The notes: generated from the letters alone by a model not told the origin. 64,000 bases of DNA from Auanema rhodensis (GCA_964057225.1 OZ059895.1:21586688-21650687), one strand, 5' to 3'. Positions 9,657-24,700 are shown, numbered from the stretch's first letter. A program made the numbers and translations.

Positions 9657-12600
9657 TAAAAATGCACCGAGATATCAACTGATATAAGTTCACACTTATA
9701 TCCTCGATTTTCACCCTGAAGAATTAATTTTTTCGTTGAATAACATTGTCCATCGTCTTTGCTTTAAAAAAAAGAATCTAAAAACATCTACTTTTTGATA
9801 AATTATTTTAAAATTTCTCGAAAAAATTTTTGTCAAAATGTTTTTGGAAGCAATGTTGAGTGTACATGGAAACTCAACATACACTAATGCATCATTTTTC
9901 AAACGATCATAACTAATTTTTGTATTAAGCGTTTCTCAGTGTAGTATAGTGCATTCGATGCGGATTTTTGAGCTGCGTCGATCTGTGTTATCAGATTTGC
10001 GCTAGCTTAAAAATGCACCGAGATATCAACTGATATAAGTTCACACTTATATCCTCGATTTTCACCCTGAAGAATTAATTTTTTCGTTGAATAACAATGT
10101 CCATCGTCTTTGCCTTGAGAAAAGGAATCTAAAAACATCTACTTTTTGCTAAATTATATTGAAATTTTTCGAAAAAATTTTTGTCAAAATGTTTTTGGAA
10201 GCAATGTTGAGTGTACATGGAAACTCAACATACACTAATGCATCATTTTTCAAACGATCATAACTAATTTTTCTATAAAGCGTTTCTCAATGTAGTATAG
10301 TGCATTCGATGCGGATTTTTAAGCTGCGTCGATCTGTGTTATCAGATTTGCGCTAGCTTAAAAATGCACCGAGATATCAACTGATATAAGTTCACACTTA
10401 TATCCTCGATTTTCACCCTGAAGAATTAATTTTTTCGTTGAATAACATTGTCCATCGTCTTTGCCTTAAAAAAAGGAATCTAAAAACATCTACTTTTTGA
10501 TAAATTATTTCAAATTTTTCGAAAAAATTTTTGTCAAAATGTTTTTGGAAGCAATGTTGAGTGTACATGGAAACTCAACATACACTAATGCATAATTTTT
10601 CAAACGATCATAACTAATTTTTGTATTAAGCGTTTCTCAGTGTAGTATAGTGCATTCGATGCGGATTTTTAAGCTGCGTCGATCTGTGTTATCAGATTTG
10701 CGCTAGCTTGAAAATGCACCGAGATATCAACTGATATAAGTTCACACTTATATCCTCGATTTTCACCCTGAAGAATTGATTTTTTCGTTGAATAACATTG
10801 TCCATCGTCTTTGCCTTGAAAAAAGGAATCTAAAAACATCTACTTTCGCTAGATTATTTTGAAATTTCTCGAAAAAATTTTTGTCAAAATGTTTTTGGAA
10901 GCAATGTTGAGTGTACATGGAAACTCAACATACACTAATGCATCATTTTTCAAACGATCATAACTAATTTTTGTATTAAGCGTTTCTCAGTGTAGTATAG
11001 TGCATTCGATGCGGATTTTTGAGCTGCGTCGATCTGTGTTATCAGATTTGCGCTAGCTTAAAAATGCACCGAGATATCAACTGATATAAGTTCACACTTA
11101 TATCCTCGATTTTCACCCTGAAGAATTAATTTTTTCGTTGAATAACAATGTCCATCGTCTTTGCCTTGAAAAAAGGAATCTAAAAACATCTACTTTTTGC
11201 TAAATTATATTGAAATTTTTCGAAAAAATTTTTGTCAAAATGTTTTTGGAAGCAATGTTGAGTGTACATGGAAACTCAACATACACTAATGCATCATTTT
11301 TCAAACGATCATAACTAATTTTTCTATAAAGCGTTTCTCAATGTAGTATAGTGCATTCGATGCGGATTTTTAAGCTGCGTCGATCTGTGTTATCAGATTT
11401 GCGCTAGCTTAAAAATGCACCGAGATATCAACTGATATAAGTTCACACTTATATCCTCGATTTTCACCCTGAGGAATTGATTTTTTCGTTGAATAACATT
11501 GTCCATCGTCTTTGCCTTGAAAAAAGGAATCTAAAAACATCTACTTTTGCTAGATTATTTTGAAATTTCTCGAAAAAATTTTTGTCAAAATGTTTTTGGA
11601 AGCAATGTTGAGTGTACATGGAAACTCAACATACACTAATGCATCATTTTTCAAACGATCATAACTAATTTTTCTATAAAGCGTTTCTCAATGTAGTATA
11701 GTGCATTCGATGCGGATTTTTAAGCTGCGTCGATCTGTGTTATCAGATTTGCGCTAGCTTAAAAATGCACCGAGATATCAACTGATATAAGTTCACACTT
11801 ATATCCTCGATTTTCAACCTGAAGAATTAATTTTTTCGTTGAATAACATTGTCCATCGTCTTTGCCTTGAAAAAAGGAATCTAAAAACATCTACTTTTTG
11901 CTAAATTATATTGAAATTTTTCGAAAAAATTTTTGTCAAAATGTTTTTGGAAGCAATGTTGAGTGTACATGGAAACTCAACATACACTAATGCATCATTT
12001 TTCAAACGATCATAACTAATTTTTCTATAAAGCGTTTCTCAATGTAGTATAGTGCATTCGATGCGGATTTTTAAGCTGCGTCGATCTGTGTTCTGAGATT
12101 TGCGCTAGCTTAAAAATGCACCGAGATATCAACTGATATAAGTTCACACTTATATCCTCGATTTTCACCCTGAAGAATTAATTTTTTCGTTGAATAACAT
12201 TGTCCATCGTCTTTGCCTTAAAAAAAGGAATCTAAAAACATCTACTTGTGCTAGATTATTTTGAAATTTCTCAAAAAAATTTTTGTCAAAATGTTTTTGG
12301 AAGCAATGTTGAGTGTACATGGAAACTCAACATACACTAATGCATCATTTTTCAAACGATCATAACTAATTTTTCTATAAAGCGTTTCTCAATGTAGTAT
12401 AGTGCATTCGATGCGGATTTTTAAGCTGCGTCGATCTGTGTTCTCAGATTTGCGCTAGCTTAAAAATGCACCGAGATATCAACTGATATAAGTTCACACT
12501 TATATCCTCGATTTTCACCCTGAAGAATTAATTTTTTCGTTGAATAACATTGTCCATCGTCTTTGCCTTAAAAAAAGAAATCTAAAAACATCTACTTGTG

Positions 12601-13160
12601 CTAGATTATTTTGAAATTTCTCGAAAAAATTTTTGTCAAAATGTTTTTGGAAGCAATGTTGAGTGTACATGGAAACTCAACATACACTAATGCATAATTT
12701 TTCAAACGATCATAACTAATTTTTGTATTAAGCGTTTCTCAGTGTAGTACAGTGCATTCGATGCGGATTTTTAAGCTGCGTCGATCTGTGTTATCAGATT
12801 TGCGCTAGCTTAAAAATGCACCGAGATATCAACTGATATAAGTTCACACTTATATCCTCGATTTTCACCCTGAAGAATTGATTTTTTCGTTGAATAACAT
12901 TGTCCATCGTCTTTGCCTTGAAAAAAGGAATCTGAAAACATCTACTTTTGCTAGATTATTTTGAAATTTCTCGAAAAAATTTTTGTCAAAATGTTTTTGG
13001 AAGCAATGTTGAGTGTACATGGAAACTCAACATACACTAATGCATCATTTTTCAAACGATCATAACTAATTTTTCTATAAAGCGTTTCTCAATGTAGTAT
13101 AGTGCATTCGATGCGGATTTTTAAGCTGCGTCGATCTGTGTTCTCAGATTTGCGCTAGCG
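9657..13160 (+). repeat. Ten-unit higher-order repeat, copy 1 (3,504 bp)
   Basis: This block is followed directly by a second copy. Private markers recur in the same order at an offset of 3,504-3,505 bp: GCTTTAAAAAAAAG at about 9,761 and 13,265, CTGAGGAATTG (units at 11225 and 14730), GTTCTGAGA (11926 and 15431), GTACAGTGC (12626 and 16131) and AATCTGAAAAC in the same units as GTACAGTGC. Only about ten single-base differences were noticed over 3.5 kb. The edges lie inside a unit: the units at 9472 and 12976 differ up to TAGCTTAA versus TAGCGTAA (9656 and 13160) and match after it. Confidence 0.85.
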
Positions 13161-16100
13161 TAAAAATGCACCGAGATATCAACTGATATAAGTTCACACT
13201 TATATCCTCGATTTTCACCCTGAAGAATTAATTTTTTCGTTGAATAACATTGTCCATCGTCTTTGCTTTAAAAAAAAGAATCTAAAAACATCTACTTTTT
13301 GATAAATTATTTTAAAATTTCTCGAAAAAATTTTTGTCAAAATGTTTTTGGAAGCAATGTTGAGTGTACATGGAAACTCAACATACACTAATGCATCATT
13401 TTTCAAACGATCATAACTAATTTTTGTATTAAGCGTTTCTCAGTGTAGTATAGTGCATTCGATGCGGATTTTTGAGCTGCGTCGATCTGTGTTATCAGAT
13501 TTGCGCTAGCTTAAAAATGCACCGAGATATCAACTGATATAAGTTCACACTTATATCCTCGATTTTCACCCTGAAGAATTGATTTTTTCGTTGAATAACA
13601 ATGTCCATCGTCTTTGCCTTGAAAAAAGGAATCTAAAAACATCTACTTTTTGCTAAATTATATTGAAATTTTTCGAAAAAATTTTTGTCGAAATGTTTTT
13701 GGAAGCAATGTTGAGTGTACATGGAAACTCAACATACACTAATGCATCATTTTTCAAACGATCATAACTAATTTTTCTATAAAGCGTTTCTCAATGTAGT
13801 ATAGTGCATTCGATGCGGATTTTTAAGCTGCGTCGATCTGTGTTATCAGATTTGCGCTAGCTTAAAAATGCACCGAGATATCAACTGATATAAGTTCACA
13901 CTTATATCCTCGATTTTCACCCTGAAGAATTAATTTTTTCGTTGAATAACATTGTCCATCGTCTTTGCCTTAAAAAAAGGAATCTAAAAACATCTACTTT
14001 TTGATAAATTATTTTAAAATTTTTCGAAAAAATTTTTGTCAAAATGTTTTTGGAAGCAATGTTGAGTGTACATGGAAACTCAACATACACTAATGCATAA
14101 TTTTTGAAACGATCATAACTAATTTTTGTATTAAGCGTTTCTCAGTGTAGTATAGTGCATTCGATGCGGATTTTTAAGCTGCGTCGATCTGTGTTATCAG
14201 ATTTGCGCTAGCTTGAAAATGCACCGAGATATCAACTGATATAAGTTTACACTTATATCCTCGATTTTCACCCTGAAGAATTGATTTTTTCGTTGAATAA
14301 CATTGTCCATCGTCTTTGCCTTGAAAAAAGGAATCTAAAAACATCTACTTTCGCTAGATTATTTTGAAATTTCTCGAAAAAATTTTTGTCAAAATGTTTT
14401 TGGAAGCAATGTTGAGTGTACATGGAAACTCAACATACACTAATGCATCATTTTTCAAACGATCATAACTAATTTTTGTATTAAGCGTTTCTCAGTGTAG
14501 TATAGTGCATTCGATGCGGATTTTTGAGCTGCGTCGATCTGTGTTATCAGATTTGCGCTAGCTTAAAAATGCACCGAGATATCAACTGATATAAGTTCAC
14601 ACTTATATCCTCGATTTTCACCCTGAAGAATTAATTTTTTCGTTGAATAACAATGTCCATCGTCTTTGCCTTGAAAAAAGGAATCTAAAAACATCTACTT
14701 TTTGCTAAATTATATTGAAATTTTTCGAAAAAATTTTTGTCAAAATGTTTTTGGAAGCAATGTTGAGTGTACATGGAAACTCAACATACACTAATGCATC
14801 ATTTTTCAAACGATCATAACTAATTTTTCTATAAAGCGTTTCTCAATGTAGTATAGTGCATTCGATGCGGATTTTTAAGTTGCGTCGATCTGTGTTATCA
14901 GATTTGCGCTAGCTTAAAAATGCACCGAGATATCAACTGATATAAGTTCACACTTATATCCTCGATTTTCACCCTGAGGAATTGATTTTTTCGTTGAATA
15001 ACATTGTCCATCGTCTTTGCCTTGAAAAAAGGAATCTAAAAACATCTACTTTTGCTAGATTATTTTGAAATTTCTCGAAAAAATTTTTGTCAAAATGTTT
15101 TTGGAAGCAATGTTGAGTGTACATGGAAACTCAACATACACTAATGCATCATTTTTCAAACGATCATAACTAATTTTTCTATAAAGCGTTTCTCAATGTA
15201 GTATAGTGCATTCGATGCGGATTTTTAAGCTGCGTCGATCTGTGTTATCAGATTTGCGCTAGCTTAAAAATGCACCGAGATATCAACTGATATAAGTTCA
15301 CACTTATATCCTCGATTTTCAACCTGAAGAATTAATTTTTTCGTTGAATAACATTGTCCATCGTCTTTGCCTTGAAAAAAGGAATCTAAAAACATCTACT
15401 TTTTGCTAAATTATATTGAAATTTTTCGAAAAAATTTTTGTCAAAATGTTTTTGGAAGCAATGTTGAGTGTACATGGAAACTCAACATACACTAATGCAT
15501 CATTTTTCAAACGATCATAACTAATTTTTCTATAAAGCGTTTCTCAATGTAGTATAGTGCATTCGATGCGGATTTTTAAGCTGCGTCGATCTGTGTTCTG
15601 AGATTTGCGCTAGCTTAAAAATGCACCGAGATATCAACTGATATAAGTTCACACTTATATCCTCGATTTTCACCCTGAAGAATTAATTTTTTCGTTGAAT
15701 AACATTGTCCATCGTCTTTGCCTTAAAAAAAGGAATCTAAAAACATCTACTTGTGCTAGATTATTTTGAAATTTCTCGAAAAAATTTTTGTCAAAATGTT
15801 TTTGGAAGCAATGTTGAGTGTACATGGAAACTCAACATACACTAATGCATCATTTTTCAAACGATCATAACTAATTTTTCTATAAAGCGTTTCTCAATGT
15901 AGTATAGTGCATTCGATGCGGATTTTTAAGCTGCGTCGATCTGTGTTCTCAGATTTGCGCTAGCTTAAAAATGCACCGAGATATCAACTGATATAAGTTC
16001 ACACTTATATCCTCGATTTTCACCCTGAAGAATTAATTTTTTCGTTGAATAACATTGTCCATCGTCTTTGCCTTGAAAAAAGAAATCTAAAAACATCTAC

Positions 16101-16665
16101 TTGTGCTAGATTATTTTGAAATTTCTCGAAAAAATTTTTGTCAAAATGTTTTTGGAAGCAATGTTGAGTGTACATGGAAACTCAACATACACTAATGCAT
16201 AATTTTTCAAACGATCATAACTAATTTTTGTATTAAGCGTTTCTCAGTGTAGTACAGTGCATTCGATGCGGATTTTTAAGCTGCGTCGATCTGTGTTATC
16301 AGATTTGCGCTAGCTTAAAAATGCACCGAGATATCAACTGATATAAGTTCACACTTATATCCTCGATTTTCACCCTGAAGAATTGATTTTTTCGTTGAAT
16401 AACATTGTCCATCGTCTTTGCCTTGAAAAAAGGAATCTGAAAACATCTACTTTCGCTAGATTATTTTGAAATTTCTCGAAAAAATTTTTGTCAAAATGTT
16501 TTTGGAAGCAATGTTGAGTGTACATGGAAACTCAACATACACTAATGCATCATTTTTCAAACGATCATAACTAATTTTTCTATAAAGCGTTTCTCAATGT
16601 AGTATAGTGCATTCGATGCGGATTTTTAAGCTGCGTCGATCTGTGTTCTCAGATTTGCGCTAGCG
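13161..16665 (+). repeat. Ten-unit higher-order repeat, copy 2
   Basis: Tandem duplicate of the preceding block. Differences from copy 1 seen by eye include GAATTGATT for GAATTAATT at about 13,580, GTCGAAATG near 13,690, TTTTTGAAACG near 14,105, AGTTTACAC near 14,248, AAGTTGCG near 14,880 and CTTTCGCTAG for CTTTTGCTAG near 16,450. Copy 1 has a 350-bp unit at 10174 where copy 2 has 351 bp at 13678. Sequence after 16,665 still matches copy 1 until the GAATTA/GAATTG difference at 16,735. Low divergence implies a recent unequal exchange. Confidence 0.85.
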
Positions 16666-18235
16666 TAAAAATGCACCGAGATATCAACTGATATAAGTTC
16701 ACACTTATATCCTCGATTTTCACCCTGAAGAATTGATTTTTTCGTTGAATAACATTGTCCATCGTCTTTGCCTTGAAAAAAGGAATCTAAAAACATCTAC
16801 TTTTTGCTAAATTATATTGAAATTTTTCGAAAAAATTTTTGTCAAAATGTTTTTGGAAGCAATGTTGAGTGTACATGGAAACTCAACATACACTAATGCA
16901 TCATTTTTCAAACGATCATAACTAATTTTTCTATAAAGCGTTTCTCAATGTAGTATAGTGCATTCGATGCGGATTTTTAAGCTGCGTCGATCTGTGTTCT
17001 CAGATTTGCGCTAGCTTAAAAATGCACCGAGATATCAACTGATATAAGTTCACACTTATATCCTCGATTTTCACCCTGAAGAATTGATTTTTTCGTTGAA
17101 TAACATTGTCCATCGTCTTTGCCTTGAAAAAAGGAATCTAAAAACATCTACTTTTTGCTAAATTATATTGAAATTTTTCGAAAAAATTTTTGTCAAAATG
17201 TTTTTGGAAGCAATGTTGAGTGTACATGGAAACTCAACATACACTAATGCATCATTTTTCAAACGATCATAACTAATTTTTCTATAAAGCGTTTCTCAAT
17301 GTAGTATAGTGCATTCGATGCGGATTTTTAAGCTGCGTCGATCTGTGTTCTCAGATTTGCGCTAGCTTAAAAATGCACCGAGATATCAACTGATATAAGT
17401 TCACACTTATATCCTCGATTTTCACCCTGAAGAATTAATTTTTTCGTTGAATAACATTGTCCATCGTCTTTGCCTTGAAAAAAGGAATCTAAGAACATCT
17501 ACTTTTTGCTAAATTATATTGAAAATTTCTCGAAAAAATTTTTGTCAAAATGTTTTTGGAAGCAATGTTGAGTGTACATGGAAACTCAACATACACTAAT
17601 GCATAATTTTTCAAACGATCATAACTAATTTTTCTATAAAGCGTTTCTCAATGTAGTATAGTGCATTCGATGCGGATTTTTAAGCTGCGTCGATCTGTGT
17701 TCTCAGATTTGCGCTAGCGTAAAAATGCACCGAGATATCAACTGATATAAGTTCACACTTATATCCTCGATTTTCACCCTGAAGAATTGATTTTTTCGTT
17801 GAATAACATTGTCCATCGTCTTTGCCTTGAAAAAAGGAATCTAAAAACATCTACTTTTGCTAGATTATTTTGAAATTTCTCGAAAAAATTTTTGTCAAAA
17901 TGTTTTTGGAAGCAATGTTGAGTGTACATGGAAACTCAACATACACTAATGCATAATTTTTCAAACGATCATAACTAATTTTTGTATTAAGCGTTTCTCA
18001 ATGTAGTATAGTGCATTCGATGCGGATTTTTAAGCTGCGTCGATCTGTGTTATCAGATTTGCGCTAGCTTAAAAATGCACCGAGATATCAACTGATATAA
18101 GTTCACACTTATATCCTCGATTTTCACCCTGAAGAATTAATTTTTTCGTTGAATAACATTGTCCATCGTCTTTGCCTTAAAAAAACGAATCTAAAAACAT
18201 CTACTTTTTGATAAATTATTTTAAAATTTTTCGAA

Positions 18236-19639
18236 AAAATTTTTGTCAAAATGTTTTTGGAAGCAATGTTGAGTGTACATGGAAACTCAACATACACTAA
18301 TGCATAATTTTTCAAACGATCATAACTAATTTTTGTATTAAGCGTTTCTCAATGTAGTATAGTGCATTCGATGCGGATTTTTAAGCTGCGTCGATCTGTG
18401 TTATCAGATTTGCGCTAGCTTAAAAATGCACCGAGATATCAACTGATATAAGTTCACACTTATATCCTCGATTTTCACCCTGAAGAATTAATTTTTTCGT
18501 TGAATAACAATGTCCATCGTCTTTGCCTTGAAAAAAGGAATCTAAAAACATCTACTTTTTGCTAAATTATATTGAAATTTTTCGAAAAAATTTTTGTCAA
18601 AATGTTTTTGGAAGCAATGTTGAGTGTACATGGAAACTCAACATACACTAATGCATCATTTTTCAAACGATCATAACTAATTTTTCTATAAAGCGTTTCT
18701 CAATGTAGTATAGTGCATTCGATGCGGATTTTTAAGCTGCGTCGATCTGTGTTATCAGATTTGCGCTAGCTTAAAAATGCACCGAGATATCAACTGATAT
18801 AAGTTCACACTTATATCCTCGATTTTCACCCTGAAGAATTAATTTTTTCGTTGAATAACATTGTCCATCGTCTTTGCCTTAAAAAAAGGAATCTAAAAAC
18901 ATCTACTTTTTGATAAATTATTTTAAAATTTTTCGAAAAAATTTTTGTCAAAATGTTTTTGGAAGCAATGTTGAGTGTACATGGAAACTCAACATACACT
19001 AATGCATAATTTTTCAAACGATCATAACTAATTTTTGTATTAAGCGTTTCTCAATGTAGTATAGTGCATTCGATGCGGATTTTTAAGCTGCGTCGATCTG
19101 TGTTATCAGATTTGCGCTAGCTTAAAAATGCACCGAGATATCAACTGATATAAGTTCACACTTATATCCTCGATTTTCACCCTGAAGAATTAATTTTTTC
19201 GTTGAATAACAATGTCCATCGTCTTTGCCTTGAAAAAAGGAATCTAAAAACATCTACTTTTTGCTAAATTATATTGAAATTTTTCGAAAAAATTTTTGTC
19301 AAAATGTTTTTGGAAGCAATGTTGAGTGTACATGGAAACTCAACATACACTAATGCATCATTTTTCAAACGATCATAACTAATTTTTCTATAAAGCGTTT
19401 CTCAATGTAGTATAGTGCATTCGATGCGGATTTTTAAGCTGCGTCGATCTGTGTTATCAGATTTGCGCTAGCTTAAAAATGCACCGAGATATCAACTGAT
19501 ATAAGTTCACACTTATATCCTCGATTTTCACCCTGAAGAATTAATTTTTTCGTTGAATAACATTGTCCATCGTCTTTGCCTTAAAAAAAGGAATCTAAAA
19601 ACATCTACTTTTTGATAAATTATTTTAAAATTTTTCGAA
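18236..19639 (+). repeat. Two-unit tandem duplication (702 bp x 2)
   Basis: Units 18236 and 18587 (AACAATG with CTAAATTATATTG tail, then CTATAAAG with GATAAATT tail) are repeated as 18938 and 19289 with no difference noticed by eye. This is a dimeric higher-order step inside domain A. The preceding unit (17885) has a private AAAAACGAATC. Confidence 0.75.
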
Positions 19640-20341
19640 AAAATTTTTGTCAAAATGTTTTTGGAAGCAATGTTGAGTGTACATGGAAACTCAACATACA
19701 CTAATGCATAATTTTTCAAACGATCATAACTAATTTTTGTATTAAGCGTTTCTCAATGTAGTATAGTGCATTCGATGCGGATTTTTAAGCTGCGTCGATC
19801 TGTGTTATCAGATTTGCGCTAGCTTAAAAATGCACCGAGATATCAACTGATATAAGTTCACACTTATATCCTCGATTTTCAACCTGAAGAATTAATTTTT
19901 TCGTTGAATAACATTGTCCATCGTCTTTGCCTTAAAGAAAGGAATCTAAAAACATCTACTTTTTGATAAATTATTTTAAAATTTTTCGAAAAAATTTTTG
20001 TCAAAATGTTTTTGGAAGCAATGTTGAGTGTACATGGAAACTCAACATACACTAATGCATCATTTTTCAAACGATCATAACTAATTTTTCTATAAAGCGT
20101 TTCTCAATGTAGTATAGTGCATTCGATGCGGATTTTTAAGCTGCGTCGATCTGTGTTATTAGATTTGCGCTAGCTTAAAAATGCACCGAGATATCAACTG
20201 ATATAAGTTCACACTTATATCCTCGATTTTCACCCTGAAGAATTAATTTTTTCGTTGAATAACATTGTCCATCGTCTTTGCCTTAAAAAAAGGAATCTAA
20301 AAACATCTACTTTTTGATAAATTATTTTAAAATTTTTCGAA

Positions 20342-21745
20342 AAAATTTTTGTCAAAATGTTTTTGGAAGCAATGTTGAGTGTACATGGAAACTCAACATA
20401 CACTAATGCATAATTTTTCAAACGATCATAACTAATTTTTGTATTAAGCGTTTCTCAATGTAGTATAGTGCATTCGATGCGGATTTTTAAGCTGCGTCGA
20501 TCTGTGTTATCAGATTTGCGCTAGCTTAAAAATGCACCGAGATATCAACTGATATAAGTTCACACTTATATCCTCGATTTTCAACCTGGAGAATTAATTT
20601 TTTCGTTGAATAACATTGTCCATCGTCTTTGCCTTGAAAAAAGGAATCTAAAAACATCTACTTTTTGCTAAATTATATTGAAATTTTTCGAAAAAATTTT
20701 TGTCAAAATGTTTTTGGAAGCAATGTTGAGTGTACATGGAAACTCAACATACACTAATGCATCATTTTTCAAACGATCATAACTAATTTTTCTATAAAGC
20801 GTTTCTCAATGTAGTATAGTGCATTCGATGCGGATTTTTAAGCTGCGTCGATCTGTGTTCTCAGATTTGCGCAAGCTTAAAAATGCACCGAGATATCAAC
20901 TGATATAAGTTCACACTTATATCCTCGATTTTCACCCTGAAGAATTAATTTTTTCGTTGAATAACATTGTCCATCGTCTTTGCCTTAAAAAAAGGAATCT
21001 AAAAACATCTACTTTTTGATGAATTATTTTAAAATTTTTCGAAAAAATTTTTGTCAAAATGTTTTTGGAAGCAATGTTGAGTGTACATGGAAACTCAACA
21101 TACACTAATGCATAATTTTTCAAACGATCATAACTAATTTTTGTATTAAGCGTTTCTCAATGTAGTATAGTGCATTCGATGCGGATTTTTAAGCTGCGTC
21201 GATCTGTGTTATCAGATTTGCGCTAGCTTAAAAATGCACCGAGATATCAACTGATATAAGTTCACACTTATATCCTCGATTTTCAACCTGGAGAATTAAT
21301 TTTTTCGTTGAATAACATTGTCCATCGTCTTTGCCTTGAAAAAAGGAATCTAAAAACATCTACTTTTTGCTAAATTATATTGAAAATTTTCGAAAAAATT
21401 TTTGTCAAAATGTTTTTGGAAGCAATGTTGAGTGTACATGGAAACTCAACATACACTAATGCATCATTTTTCAAACGATCATAACTAATTTTTCTATAAA
21501 GCGTTTCTCAATGTAGTATAGTGCATTCGATGCGGATTTTTAAGCTGCGTCGATCTGTGTTCTCAGATTTGCGCAAGCTTAAAAATGCACCGAGATATCA
21601 ACTGATATAAGTTTACACTTATATCCTCGATTTTCACCCTGAAGAATTAATTTTTTCGTTGAATAACATTGTCCATCGTCTTTGCCTTAAAAAAAGGAAT
21701 CTAAAAACATCTACTTTTTGATGAATTATTTTAAAATTTTTCGAA
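20342..21745 (+). repeat. Two-unit tandem duplication with private markers
   Basis: Units 20342 and 21044 share CAACCTGGAGAATT. Units 20693 and 21395 share GTTCTCAG, TTGCGCAAGCTT (which makes a HindIII site from GCTAGCTT) and TTTGATGAATT. The pair is therefore a 702-bp dimer repeated twice. Copy 2 has AGTTTACAC at about 21,612 and GAAAATTTTCG near 21,385, which copy 1 lacks. TTGCGCAAGC also occurs at about 9,297, outside this block. Confidence 0.8.
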
Positions 21746-24700
21746 AAAATTTTTGTCAAAATGTTTTTGGAAGCAATGTTGAGTGTACATGGAAACTCAA
21801 CATACACTAATGCATAATTTTTCAAACGATCATAACTAATTTTTGTATTAAGCGTTTCTCAATGTAGTATAGTGCATTCGATGCGGATTTTTAAGCTGCG
21901 TCGATCTGTGTTATCAGATTTGCGCTAGCTTAAAAATGCACCGAGATATCAACTGATATAAGTTCACACTTATATCCTCGATTTTCACCCTGAAGAATTA
22001 ATTTTTTCGTTGAATAACATTGTCCATCGTCTTTGCCTTAAAAAAAGGAATCTAAAAACATCTACTTTTTGATAAATTATTTTAAAATTTTTCGAAAAAA
22101 TTTTTGTCAAAATGTTTTTGGAAGCAATGTTGAGTGTACATGGAAACTCAACATACACTAATGCATAATTTTTCAAACGATCATAACTAAATTTTGTATT
22201 AAGCGTTTCTCAATGTAGTATAGTGCATTCGATGCGGATTTTTAAGCTGCGTCGATCTGTGTTATCAGATTTGCGCTAGCTTAAAAATGCACCGAGATAT
22301 CAACTGATATAAGTTCACACTTATATCCTCGATTTTCAACCTGAAGAATTAATTTTTTCGTTGAATAACATTGTCCATCGTCTTTGCCTTAAAAAAAGGA
22401 ATCTAAAAACATCTACTTTTTGATAAATTATTTTAAAATTTTTCGAAAAAATTTTTGTCAAAATGTTTTTGGAAGCAATGTTGAGTGTACATGGAAACTC
22501 AACATACACTAATGCATAATTTTTCAAACGATCATAACTAATTTTTGTATTAAGCGTTTCTCAATGTAGTATAGTGCATTCGATGCGGATTTTTGAGCTG
22601 CGTCGATCTGTGTTATCAGATTTGCGCTAGCTTAAAAATGCACCGAGATATCAACTGATATAAGTTCACACTTATATCCTCGATTTTCACCCTGAAGAAT
22701 TAATTTTTTCGTTGAATAACAATGTCCATCGTCTTTGCCTTGAAAAAAGGAATCTAAAAACATCTACTTTTTGCTAAATTATATTGAAATTTTTCGAAAA
22801 AATTTTTGTCAAAATGTTTTTGGAAGCAATGTTGAGTGTACATGGAAACTCAACATACACTAATGCATCATTTTTCAAACGATCATAACTAATTTTTCTA
22901 TAAAGCGTTTCTCAATGTAGTATAGTGCATTCGATGCGGATTTTTAAGCTGCGTCGATCTGTGTTATCAGATTTGCGCTAGCTTAAAAATGCACCGAGAT
23001 ATCAACTGATATAAGTTCACACTTATATCCTCGATTTTCACCCTGAAGAATTAATTTTTTCGTTGAATAACATTGTCCATCGTCTTTGCCTTAAAAAAAG
23101 AAATCTAAAAACATCTACTTGTGCTAGATTATTTTGAAATTTCTCGAAAAAATTTTTGTCAAAATGTTTTTGGAAGCAATGTTGAGTGTACATGGAAACT
23201 CAACATACACTAATGCATAATTTTTCAAACGATCATAACTAATTTTTGTATTAAGCGTTTCTCAGTGTAGTACAGTGCATTCGATGCGGATTTTTAAGCT
23301 GCGTCGATCTGTGTTATCAGATTTGCGCTAGCTTAAAAATGCACCGAGATATCAACTGATATAAGTTCACACTTATATCCTCGATTTTCACCCTGAAGAA
23401 TTGATTTTTTCGTTGAATAACATTGTCCATCGTCTTTGCCTTGAAAAAAGGAATCCGAAAACATCTACTTTTGCTAGATTATTTTGAAATTTCTCGAAAA
23501 AATTTTTGTCAAAATGTTTTTGGAAGCAATGTTGAGTGTACATGGAAACTCAACATACACTAATGCATCATTTTTCAAACGATCATAACTAATTTTTCTA
23601 TAAAGCGTTTCTCAATGTAGTATAGTGCATTCGATGCGGATTTTTAAGCTGCGTCGATCTGTGTTATCAGATTTGCGCTAGCTTAAAAATGCACCGAGAT
23701 ATCAACTGATATAAGTTCACACTTATATCCTCGATTTTCACCCTGAAGAATTAATTTTTTCGTTGAATAACAATGTCCATCGTCTTTGCCTTGAAAAAAG
23801 GAATCTAAAAACATCTACTTTTTGCTAAATTATATTGAAATTTTTCGAAAAAATTTTTGTCAAAATGTTTTTGGAAGCAATGTTGAGTGTACATGGAAAC
23901 TCAACATACACTAATGCATCATTTTTCAAACGATCATAACTAATTTTTCTATAAAGCGTTTCTCAATGTAGTATAGTGCATTCGATGCGGATTTTTAAGC
24001 TGCGTCGATCTGTGTTATCAGATTTGCGCTAGCTTAAAAATGCACCGAGATATCAACTGATATAAGTTCACACTTATATCCTCGATTTTCACCCTGAAGA
24101 ATTAATTTTTTCGTTGAATAACATTGTCCATCGTCTTTGCCTTGAAAAAAGGAATCTAAAAACATCTACTTTTTGATAAATTATTTTAAAATTTTTCGAA
24201 AAAATTTTTGTCAAAATGTTTTTGGAAGCAATGTTGAGTGTACATGGAAACTCAACATACACTAATGCATAATTTTTCAAACGATCATAACTAATTTTTC
24301 TATAAAGCGTTTCTCAATGTAGTATAGTGCATTCGATGCGGATTTTTAAGCTGCGTCGATCTGTGTTATCAGATTTGCGCTAGCTTAAAAATGCACCGAG
24401 ATATCAACTGATATAAGTTCACACTTATATCCTCGATTTTCACCCTGAAGAATTAATTTTTTCGTTGAATAACAATGTCCATCGTCTTTGCCTTGAAAAA
24501 AGGAATCTAAAAACATCTACTTTTTGCTAAATCATATTGAAATTTTCCGAAAAAATTTTTGTCAAAATGTTTTTGGAAGCAATGTTGAGTGTACATGGAA
24601 ACTCAACATACACTAATGCATCATTTTTCAAACGATCATAACTAATTTTTCTATAAAGCGTTTCTCAATGTAGTATAGTGCATTCGATGCGGATTTTTAA

